Origin: Siphonodentalium dalli
Lineage: Eukaryota > Mollusca > Scaphopoda > Gadilida > Siphonodentaliidae
DNA: 64,000 nt
Direction: 5' to 3'
NCBI GenBank assembly: GCA_032622095.1
Contig: CP136069.1
Location: forward strand, 204,396,690-204,460,689
Shown here: one piece after another, positions 44,729 to 52,654 of the stretch
How the letters are laid out: each line of letters opens with the position of its first letter
How positions within the stretch are numbered: the first letter of the stretch is position 1
Translations under genes and position numbers: made by a program
The notes under the pieces: generated by a model
Databases searched by the model: none
Told to the model about the DNA's origin: nothing
What the model saw: the letters and a program-made list of their open reading frames with translations, nothing else

Positions 44729-45032
44729 GCCTCAACAAGAACATGTCCACATGTTCGGACATCAAAACCATACTAGAACCTGGAAATCTTGACAACTACT
44801 CTGTTAGTTAACTTATATACAATGTCACCGAGTTATATGCTCGTCCTATGACACAGAACAACTTTACAATTTAAAAGTCTCCAACTGTACATATTGTCAT
44901 AATAATAATTATTATTACTTTCCTTGTTTGACACCAATCTATACAAATTAAAATTATTTTATCATATGCTACTAACAATAACAGTATGACAGATTGTAAA
45001 ATCAGTATATCAAGAGTTATTACAAGAACTTC

Positions 45033-48000
45033 CTAATCGAAAACCTGATAGGATTCCAAACGAGCCGGCTTCCTTGTCAGTCTGCCAGTACGTGTTCTAT
45101 GTGATCTCCAACTGTCCGTTGGCTCAACTACCTCATCCAACCGAGGGCTGATATTGGGCAACGTGTCAGACCGGGGGAGTTGTGTTACCAGAGCTTGAGG
45201 CTGTAACCCCAGAGATTCACCTTCATCACCACTAGAGGACTCAGAACTTACCTCTGCTTCAGGTGATTCATCGTTATGGGAATCATTTTCAATCTCCATA
45301 GCTTGATAAGTCCCATGGTGTGATACATATGAGTTCTGACGATGGTCAGGTATGATCCCATTATCTTGTCCCATACTATTTGTCCTTTTGGCTGCTGAGT
45401 TATTGTTTCTATTTCTAACTGAATTGTAAACCCCCCTAAATGGTGTTATTCTCTCATAATGCACAACCTTCTGTGTCCGGCCTTCGACCATTTGAACCTT
45501 ATAAACTACATCAGATATTATCTTTATAATTTTGAAAGGACCGACCCATTTCTTACACAGTTTTGGACATTGACCTTTCTTTGCAGATGGTTTGTATACC
45601 ATAACAAGATCACCAATGGCATAATTTGGACCTTGTTTCCTCTTGTCGAAGAAATGTTTCTGTCTCTCTTGAGCAGACCTAGCATTATCCCGAACCTTAT
45701 CAAAACTAAAGTCTAACCTCTTCCTGAGCTTTCCAGCAAATTCCGATAGATTATCAATCCTCTCGTGACTTCCTCCATACATCAAATCTATAGGAAGCGT
45801 GACCTCTCTGCCAAACATGAGAAAATGAGGGGTAAATTTAGTAGAAGAGTGAACGCTAGATCGATATGCCAATAAAACTGTTGGTAAATGCTGATCCCAT
45901 TCTCTCTGGTTATCCTCAATAACAGACCTAAGCATACCAATGAGAGTTCTGTTTAACCTTTCTACCAATCCATCGGACTGAGGATGATATGGTGTTGTCC
46001 GAGTTTTCTCTATGTCAAACAAGTCACACATACTTTTAAATAACTTTGATGTAAATTCGGCACCTTGATCTGAATGTAATTGTGATGGGGTTCCAAATCG
46101 GCAAAATACCTCTTGAACCAAAACCCTTGCTACTGTTTCTGCAGTGTGGTCCTTTATAGCGAATGCTTCTGGCCATTTCGTAAAATAATCAGACACTACC
46201 AATATGAATCTGTTTCCATTCTCTGTCTGAGGTAAAGGCCCAACAATATCAAGTGCTACTCGTTCAAAAGGATATCCTGCCCTATCCACTTGCATCTCAT
46301 GATGTGCTTTCCGGAGTGGAGGCTTGCATGCTGCACATGTTTGGCATGATAAACACCACTGTTCCACATCTTTATCCATATTGTACCAATAGAATCGTGA
46401 ACGAAGTTTCCGCACTGTCTTGTCAATACCCAAATGACATCCAGATGAACCATCATGTGCTTCTTTTATAACTTCTTCACGACAACTCAATGGTACCACT
46501 GCTTGAAGCCAGTTATCTCCCTCCATTTCATTTTCCCAACTTCTATGAAGAATACCCTCCTTCAACACCAGTCTGTTCCACTGTGTCCATAAACTTCTCA
46601 ACACTTTCGAACAACCAACTGGGCACCCTGGTCTACTGCTAGGCTCAGAGGCCTTCATCATCTCTAAAATCAGTCGTATATCCGGGTCAGCTTCCTGTTT
46701 ATGACCCATTCCATTAAGTGTTCTCTTGAAATCAACCAAGCCTTCCTTCTGATCAATGGTAGTGGCACATATGTCATTGTTTTCCTGACTAACTCCTGGG
46801 AAGCGGCTATATGCTACCTCACCAGAAGAGCAGTCATTCTTATTAGCTACCGGAATCCCCCGAGGGAAGCTGCTATATGCTGCCTCACCTGGAGTTTCCC
46901 TTTCAGCAAATATTATTCTTGACAATGCATCTGCGTTTCCATTCGCCACTCCATCTTTGTGTCTAATCACAAAATCATATGCTGAGAGCTCAATAGCCCA
47001 CCTTTCTCTTCTCCCAGTTGGGTCAGATCCAGCTTTCAGATCTCTGCAATTCACTAGGGGTTTATGATCAGTAAAAACTTCGAAATGTACTCCTACCAGA
47101 TAAGGTCGAAAATGCCTGATTGCCCATACAATTGCCCAAAATTCTCTGTCATAAGTGCTCCATCTCCTAGCTGTTTTTGACAGGGCGGCACTTGCATATG
47201 CTATGACATGTTCCTTCCCATTCAAATGTTGTGACAGCACTGAGCCCACTGCTTGATTTGATGAATCAGTTTGAATTATAAATGGCTTAGTAAAATCTGG
47301 ATAAGCTAAAATGGGTTTAGTTGTTAGTTTCACTTTCAACGTCTCAAATGCTCTGGCACATTCATTTGACCATACAAATTTAGCATCTTTATTCATGAGT
47401 TCATTAAGAGGCGATGCTACATCAGAAAAATTAAGAATAAAACGTCGATAATAAGATGCTAAGCCCAGAAAACTCTTAACTTCTTTCACTGTTAAGGGAA
47501 CAGGGAACATCCTTACCTTCTCAATATTTGTGAAATCTGGTTCTACACCTTGTGCCGAAACCTGGTGACCCAAGAAAGTTACTTTATCCTGGAACAAATG
47601 ACATTTGACAGGTTTTGCTTTTAAGCCGGCACTTCTGAGGCGAGTAAAGACTTCAGATAAAGCTTCCAAATGAGACTCAAAATCTGAAGTGAACAAAATC
47701 ACGTCGTCAATATAGACCAGACAGTTTCTCCAATTCATTCCTGTCAGAACCATTTCCATTAAGCGTTGGCAGGTAGCCGGAGCGTTGGACAAACCGAAAG
47801 GTAAAACGTTAAATTGATACAATCCAGTTCCTGTTGAAAAAGCTGTCTTGCTTTTATCAGACTCATCCATGTTAATCTGCCAATAACATGACGCCATATC
47901 AATCGTACTTAGAAACTTTGCACCAGATAGAGTATCGATACAGTCATCAATGCGTGGTAAAGGGTGTGCGTCTTTCTGTGTAATGGCGTTTACACGCCTA

Positions 48001-49181
48001 TAATCAATGCAAAACCGTAGTGATCCATCTTTTTTTCTCACTAGCACTATTGGAGAACACCATGGACTTTGACTGGGTTCGACAATCCCTGACTGAATCA
48101 TTTGTGATAACGTTCCATCAACTTCATTCCTTAAACCATGAGGAATACGCCGTGGGGGTTGTTTTATTGGTCTCTCATTGCCAGTATTTATCACATGTTT
48201 GACCAACCCTGTTCTACCAAGGTCATCGGGACCTGTGCTAAACACATCTTGGTAATCGACAATTAATTTGTCTACTTTACGTCTTTGGGAATGTGTTAAC
48301 TTTTGATAATTAATATCCACATTCAAACTCACCTTATCGATTTCAGTGTTTGTGTTCACAACATTTACATTGATATTCTGGTCACAAACTTTGTCATTAA
48401 ACAATTCATACACACCTACTCGAGCAATTTTTGTACCTGAATCAACGGCCAAATGAAAACTTCCCAATGGCGTATTCTGATTTAGCAATATCGGAGCCAT
48501 GCTCACATTCATAATATGTGCTATAGTTGTGGAGTCCTTAGCTACACCTGCTGACCTAGCTATCATCAAACCACAGTCATTCTGAAAAATTCCATCTGGT
48601 TCAATAACACCGGTCATTCCATCACAAACAATGTCATAACTATGGGCTGACTCTAAACGTACCTTAATTAACTTCTCACTTCTGGCTGGAATCCATTCTT
48701 CATTGAACATAGACACTGAGCAGACCTGAGGATATGCACGCCATTTTGGGAGAAATGGAATTGCTTCATTTCCAATCTGCAGCACACCAGTTTGCGAGTC
48801 AATGACACCTCCAGCATCCTTAATAAAATTCCACCCTATAAGAGCCGGAAATGCTACACAGTTAGCAACAAGAAACATATAATCAAACTGTTTAGCACCA
48901 ACTGATATTGAGATCCTTAATTCACCCAGTAATTCAACAGGTTGATCATTAACAGATGTAGCAGATATTTTGATTGGAATAAGTTTTCTAGATCTCAATA
49001 TCTCATGACTCTTCCTAAATTTGTCACTGATTATACACACTGAAGAACCTGTATCCACTAATACCTTGGTTTGTACCCCATCAATAGTGACCAATATCAG
49101 AGAAGATAGACTCTTTAAGTCTGACACGTCGCCCAATTGTTTAACTTCAGAGGCCGGCATTTCGGGCTCAATCCCAGCCAC
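45033..49181 (-). CDS. pol: E1 Pol polyprotein: protease, RT, RNase H, integrase
   Basis: 1382 codons, counted from the pol-frame GTG overlapping the gag stop; no ATG initiates here, so expression as Gag-Pol by -1 frameshift is likely. Protease DTGSS at 43-47. Reverse transcriptase about 350-550, with D428 in STIDMAS and YIDD at 490-493. RNase H with D639, E680 and D705. Integrase zinc finger H909/H916/C946/C949, catalytic D978, D1038 and E1074 (35-residue spacing), and a GPF module near 1214. No envelope frame follows; a Ser/Glu-rich tail ends at 45033, about 310 bases before the 3' LTR. Copying of the element RNA and integration into host DNA are the expected roles. No stops or frameshifts are seen. 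Confidence 0.95.
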   Translation of the reverse strand: MAGIEPEMPASEVKQLGDVSDLKSLSSLILVTIDGVQTKVLVDTGSSVCIISDKFRKSHEILRSRKLIPIKISATSVNDQPVELLGELRISISVGAKQFDYMFLVANCVAFPALIGWNFIKDAGGVIDSQTGVLQIGNEAIPFLPKWRAYPQVCSVSMFNEEWIPARSEKLIKVRLESAHSYDIVCDGMTGVIEPDGIFQNDCGLMIARSAGVAKDSTTIAHIMNVSMAPILLNQNTPLGSFHLAVDSGTKIARVGVYELFNDKVCDQNINVNVVNTNTEIDKVSLNVDINYQKLTHSQRRKVDKLIVDYQDVFSTGPDDLGRTGLVKHVINTGNERPIKQPPRRIPHGLRNEVDGTLSQMIQSGIVEPSQSPWCSPIVLVRKKDGSLRFCIDYRRVNAITQKDAHPLPRIDDCIDTLSGAKFLSTIDMASCYWQINMDESDKSKTAFSTGTGLYQFNVLPFGLSNAPATCQRLMEMVLTGMNWRNCLVYIDDVILFTSDFESHLEALSEVFTRLRSAGLKAKPVKCHLFQDKVTFLGHQVSAQGVEPDFTNIEKVRMFPVPLTVKEVKSFLGLASYYRRFILNFSDVASPLNELMNKDAKFVWSNECARAFETLKVKLTTKPILAYPDFTKPFIIQTDSSNQAVGSVLSQHLNGKEHVIAYASAALSKTARRWSTYDREFWAIVWAIRHFRPYLVGVHFEVFTDHKPLVNCRDLKAGSDPTGRRERWAIELSAYDFVIRHKDGVANGNADALSRIIFAERETPGEAAYSSFPRGIPVANKNDCSSGEVAYSRFPGVSQENNDICATTIDQKEGLVDFKRTLNGMGHKQEADPDIRLILEMMKASEPSSRPGCPVGCSKVLRSLWTQWNRLVLKEGILHRSWENEMEGDNWLQAVVPLSCREEVIKEAHDGSSGCHLGIDKTVRKLRSRFYWYNMDKDVEQWCLSCQTCAACKPPLRKAHHEMQVDRAGYPFERVALDIVGPLPQTENGNRFILVVSDYFTKWPEAFAIKDHTAETVARVLVQEVFCRFGTPSQLHSDQGAEFTSKLFKSMCDLFDIEKTRTTPYHPQSDGLVERLNRTLIGMLRSVIEDNQREWDQHLPTVLLAYRSSVHSSTKFTPHFLMFGREVTLPIDLMYGGSHERIDNLSEFAGKLRKRLDFSFDKVRDNARSAQERQKHFFDKRKQGPNYAIGDLVMVYKPSAKKGQCPKLCKKWVGPFKIIKIISDVVYKVQMVEGRTQKVVHYERITPFRGVYNSVRNRNNNSAAKRTNSMGQDNGIIPDHRQNSYVSHHGTYQAMEIENDSHNDESPEAEVSSESSSGDEGESLGLQPQALVTQLPRSDTLPNISPRLDEVVEPTDSWRSHRTRTGRLTRKPARLESYQVFD

Positions 49182-50110
49182 TAATAGTTTAAATCTTGAC
49201 CTGAATCTCTTGAATCATATCGCTGTCTGTTTAAATCTTGACCTGAATCTCTTGAATCATATTGCTGTCTGTTTTGGGGGTAAAATCCACGTGAATATGA
49301 ACCTCGACCACGACCTTGACCTCGCGGGTGTGAGCTACCTCTCTGAACTCCCGTACGACCCCTTTGTTTTGAGACAGTGGGACATTCACGATATAAATGA
49401 CCAATACCACGACAACCGTAACAGGTGACCCCCTCCATAGCAGAGAATCTCCCTCTAGATTGTGGCTGACCCCGATCTGAAACACTAAGTGCAGCTATCT
49501 GCTCTTGCATTCGGTCGAGCTGACTTTGAAGAGCAACAAATTCAGTACTTGCCTCATGGGAGTTCCCATGAGCTTGGATCATATTTACTTCTGCAATGTG
49601 TTTTTTCTCAATACTATTGCGAACTTCCAATTTCGCAGCCAATTCTAATGCATTTTGAACAGATTTTGGCTCTTTCCTCCGAATTTTCATACCTATTTCC
49701 CCAATACCGGCAAGGAACCGAGTTAAAACTACATCCTCTTTTGCCTCCACATTGTATTTGGGATAAGCTTTTGTCACTAATCTCCGCAATTCACCAATAT
49801 ACGCTGCTAGATTCTCACCTGTTTTCCGAGATCGATTTGTCAGCTCAGCTCGAAATGCATCCACGAAAGCCACCGAAGAGTAAGCCTCTATAAAAACCTC
49901 AATTACCCTATCCCATTCTGTTTTCTTTTCCTTTGGTATGGCTCGAAAAACTGAAAATGCTTCATCACCCAGTAATGTAGGGAATATTTCTAAATATTTC
50001 TTTGGTGCATACACTTGGGCCCAGTATTCAAACCGTTCCAACCACCCTTCAAAATCATCACCCTGTCGCCCAAGAAATTTATCAGGAGGAGGTGCAACAA
50101 ATGATGCCAT
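49181..50110 (-). CDS. gag: E1 Gag (capsid and zinc-knuckle nucleocapsid)
   Basis: 309 codons from a true ATG, two bases after the stop of the SGNH-like ORF. Residues about 20-170 have the helical W-rich Ty3/gypsy capsid pattern (EGWLERFEYWA, WDRVIEVFIEAY). A CCHC zinc knuckle follows: C230, C233, H238, C243 in CYGCRGIGHLYREC. After it comes an Arg/Gly-rich stretch (250-280) and an exactly repeated 14-codon unit (YDSRDSGQDLN) at the C terminus. The stop TAG overlaps the pol frame. Gag would assemble the cytoplasmic particle and bind element RNA. Confidence 0.92.
   Translation of the reverse strand: MASFVAPPPDKFLGRQGDDFEGWLERFEYWAQVYAPKKYLEIFPTLLGDEAFSVFRAIPKEKKTEWDRVIEVFIEAYSSVAFVDAFRAELTNRSRKTGENLAAYIGELRRLVTKAYPKYNVEAKEDVVLTRFLAGIGEIGMKIRRKEPKSVQNALELAAKLEVRNSIEKKHIAEVNMIQAHGNSHEASTEFVALQSQLDRMQEQIAALSVSDRGQPQSRGRFSAMEGVTCYGCRGIGHLYRECPTVSKQRGRTGVQRGSSHPRGQGRGRGSYSRGFYPQNRQQYDSRDSGQDLNRQRYDSRDSGQDLNY
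49187..49193 (-). promoter_or_regulatory. -1 ribosomal frameshift slippery site UUUAAAC
   Basis: In the gag frame the heptamer sits as T TTA AAC, the canonical X XXY YYZ arrangement, one codon before the gag TAG. Slippage by -1 enters the open pol frame. Seven bases downstream GGCTGG can pair with CCGGCC (six pairs including one G-U), a suitable spacing for a stimulatory stem. Confidence 0.75.
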
Positions 50111-50112
50111 AT

Positions 50113-50952
50113 TTATTTATGTCTCTTGAAACAAATAAAGTCAACACTACGATCTGACTCTGAATCTGAATCAGAACTTGATAAGCACTCAATGTCTGAC
50201 TCAAAAAGGTTAATAATATATTGGCCAATATAACTACATCCAAATCCTGAAAATTTTGCAAAAAAATTCACTTCGGCTCTAAATGCCTGAATCAAAACAT
50301 TGAACCACTGCTTCTTCACCTCAGATACTGCATGCAGGCCATCATAAAGGTTACCGTACATATATCTCTTTTTACTTCGCAAACGCTTGTTTTTGACTCT
50401 CTTTATAATTTGTTGATCCCACGATATGGTCCAACACCCAGTGTAGGACTGCTTGGTGCAGTTATGTAATTTAATCAATGAATTGATCTCAACAATATTC
50501 CGGTTAATTGTTTTTTGGTATCGAATAACGTCGGATGACTTCAAACCAAACTCAGACAGGACAATGTTATATGTAGAATAATATTTCTCAAAACAGCAAG
50601 TTGGAATGTTCACAAACCCAACTAACGCAGTTGGAAATATTTTCTTTATAGCCGATTCAAATTCTACCAACCGATTGAAAACTGTTTCAGCGGAATTGTC
50701 ATTAGGGCGAATGAACTGTCCTCTTTTATCCAAGAAGTCATTGATGCCGGCCGCTATTTTGACAATAACCTGTGTATCGGATGATTTCTCCCACGATGAC
50801 AATATTACAACTGTCTCATCTTTCAACAGCTCAATGGACGCGCCTCGAATAATTTTGTATTCAATATTTATATCTTTCGGCTGTGGATATTTGTCAAAAT
50901 TATTTGCACGAGAATCGGCAGCAAAGAAACATCTTCCAACTCCAGGCACCAT
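50113..50952 (-). CDS. E1 extra ORF: SGNH/GDSL-hydrolase-like protein
   Basis: 279 codons from ATG 50950-50952 (an in-frame GTG lies three codons upstream). All four SGNH blocks are visible in order: Ser14 in ADSR (block I), Gly37 in IRGAS (block II), Asn71 in AGIND (block III, GxND), and Asp204-x-x-His207 in YDGLH (block V). These are the nucleophile, oxyanion-hole and acid/base positions of SGNH esterases. The block I Gly of GDS is Ala. Basic stretch KRVKNKRLRSKKRY at about 184-197 and an acidic SSSDSDSESD tail follow. It is placed between the primer site and gag and ends two bases before the gag ATG, suggesting re-initiation. Esterase domains are known in ORF1 of CR1-type LINEs; its role in an LTR element is unknown. 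Confidence 0.75.
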   Translation of the reverse strand: MVPGVGRCFFAADSRANNFDKYPQPKDINIEYKIIRGASIELLKDETVVILSSWEKSSDTQVIVKIAAGINDFLDKRGQFIRPNDNSAETVFNRLVEFESAIKKIFPTALVGFVNIPTCCFEKYYSTYNIVLSEFGLKSSDVIRYQKTINRNIVEINSLIKLHNCTKQSYTGCWTISWDQQIIKRVKNKRLRSKKRYMYGNLYDGLHAVSEVKKQWFNVLIQAFRAEVNFFAKFSGFGCSYIGQYIINLFESDIECLSSSDSDSESDRSVDFICFKRHK

Positions 50953-51138
50953 GATTATCACAACCTGTCAAATTTAAAGCCATATTTCAGTTTCTTAGAA
51001 TTGCACAAATTATGAGAGTATAAAATAGGGCTGTGTGTGTCAGAAGCAGTTTTATACTACCTCCATGACAAAAGTACAAACAACACAATTTAAAACTTTT
51101 CTTGAAATTCCATTTGACTTCATATACTCGAATTTCTC

Positions 51139-51157
51139 AATCCCACCGCTGCCACCA
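51139..51157 (-). promoter_or_regulatory. E1 primer-binding site, tRNA-Leu
   Basis: The + strand reads AATCCCACCGCTGCCACCA, the 3' end of animal tRNA-Leu of the AAG/UAG type as remembered. It lies one base from the 5' LTR end (CATTACA). Confidence 0.8.
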
Positions 51158-51158
51158 A

Positions 51159-51384
51159 TGTAATGGCCCTCTAATATACTCTTTAACTCACCTAGATCTC
51201 TTCTGTCCTTCGCACACTATCGTATCTCTTTTCCTCGTCCTTTCTTCCCTCTCTCTCGTTCCCGCTTATCTCTGTCCGTTCAACTCGCTCTTCGTCCGTC
51301 TCGCCCCACTTCCTGTCGACCCAAGAGGCCAACTCCAATCCGCAGATGTGTACACCATTCATCAGCCTTTCGTAGTTCATTACA
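51159..51384 (-). repeat. E1 5' LTR, complete
   Basis: 226 bases with TGTAATG...CATTACA inverted termini. It is purine-rich in the middle. CTAG|GTGAGT at 51186-51195 is a consensus splice donor near the LTR end. No clear TATA box. Confidence 0.88.
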
Positions 51385-51534
51385 ATGCATTCTAGATCTT
51401 ATTTCTTTTTTATTTATGATTTTTCTTCAAATTGCTGCCAGCAGTCAGTGAATGTCGATCACCGACTTATCAGCTGATCACACGAATTAAAAGATCCGAT
51501 ATATTGATAAGGTCTATGCAGAATGGAATGTCTC

Positions 51535-51747
51535 TGAAGCAAAACAGGACTATACATTGTCTATTCAACATGGTTTATTATGCACAAGTCAAGGTAAAGT
51601 CATTATAAGCAAGATGTCAGCCAAATACGTGTGGTCTTGTCGGGATTCAGTTCTGTTCTGTTCTTCTTGGTAGCTGGGAGTGACGTCACATCCTCGGGTG
51701 CACTCGTACCGGATAACCGGTACTCTTCGGGACCTAAAACCACTACA
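51535..51747 (-). repeat. E2 3' LTR
   Basis: 213 bases, - strand TGTAGTGG to TTTTGCTTCA, with AATAAACC about 40 bases before the 3' end (polyadenylation signal) and GTGACGTCAC at 51680-51689. Confidence 0.9.
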
Positions 51748-52102
51748 TTCCCCCAAGCTTTGAAAAGAAGGCCCTGTTGGAGGGGGTTGAAGAATTCGTC
51801 CATCCATCGTCATTAGTCAGTCCAAGTTCCAACAAGACTTCTGTTACGTCATAGGCCTCCGTGGGCTCGGTTGCAGAGTCTTGTAGTCGACGCATTGGAT
51901 CCTGAACATCGGATGACTGACGAACACTTGTAACTTGGTCGAGGAATGCACCGTCATATGGATGGCTGGCAGAGTGGAATTTCTCAGCATCTCGTATCAT
52001 CCAACTACCATTTTCTGTCATATCTGGTAATGTCTTCGCCATTGTATCGGTCAAATGATTGTCTGGCCAGCTTGTGTACACCGCCCAATGTCTTGGCTCC
52101 AT
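51743..52102 (-). CDS. E2 short 3' frame, possible downstream exon
   Basis: 119 codons (MEPRHWAVYTSWPDN onward), acidic and Ser/Thr-rich, ending at a TAG created by the first bases of the 3' LTR (ATG TAG TGG). It lies 550 bases after the main E2 ORF, in the same orientation. The intervening DNA has several short frames. Linking it to the main ORF by splicing is possible in principle, but the best-looking acceptor (ACAACAG at about 52136) is in the wrong phase for the donor at the ORF end. Confidence 0.35.
   Translation of the reverse strand: MEPRHWAVYTSWPDNHLTDTMAKTLPDMTENGSWMIRDAEKFHSASHPYDGAFLDQVTSVRQSSDVQDPMRRLQDSATEPTEAYDVTEVLLELGLTNDDGWTNSSTPSNRAFFSKLGGM
51748..51754 (-). promoter_or_regulatory. 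E2 polypurine tract
   Basis: GGGGGAA directly precedes TGTAGTGG of the 3' LTR on the - strand. Confidence 0.65.
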
Positions 52103-52654
52103 TGGGTGACCAGTTAAGTTTTTGATCCGGAACGCCTGTTGTAGTTAGCGTAAGTTCCTTCTGTAGAGGCATATACATTGTAGAGGTGGTCTGCACTATG
52201 TATAATCTGGCCATGGTGAATAGCTGCTGACATTCACTTCTTGGTCCACTCGACCGATAACCATTGACTGGGTTCTGCGTGTTATGCTTCGTGGAATATG
52301 TACATCAATGCAGAGTGAAAGAGAAACCGGGGCCCGGCATTCTCAGTACAACATACAAATGGTGGTTCAATGTCGGTGTAGTATATCAGCTGGCCCGATA
52401 TCCATTACCGACAACGCAACCCCAATGTTGGATTCACTCATTGCTGCATTAACTGTGAACATCATTTAAACGTTGCGAACAAGCATATGATTACGTTCAG
52501 TGAGTCATGGAGGTACATTTCCATACTGCAACCCGCATCATTCTGGCGACAAGTAATGGTCTTAATAGTTTGCCATGGGGTCTGATGATACTCTGACCAT
52601 GGCTGTGGATCTCTTCATTGTAGTTAGTAATTGCGATCCACGTCTGATTCGGAC

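Larger units (their letters stand above)
44502..51384 (-). mobile_element. E1: Ty3/gypsy LTR retrotransposon with an extra SGNH-type ORF
   Basis: Read on the - strand: 5' LTR (51384-51159), one base, primer site for tRNA-Leu, SGNH-like ORF, gag, pol in the -1 frame, polypurine tract, 3' LTR (44719-44502). All ORFs are open and catalytic motifs present, so the internal region looks intact and young. The outer ~8 bases of the 3' LTR are lost at the junction with the duplicated block, so no matched target duplication survives; the right flank begins ATGCA. Order protease, reverse transcriptase, RNase H, integrase marks Ty3/gypsy. Confidence 0.93.

Noticed and set aside
44367-44811. Forward ORFs of 122-141 codons over the E1 3' LTR, also 51102-51395
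   Set aside because: Antisense readings of the purine-rich LTR; identical in both LTRs and unrelated to host genes.
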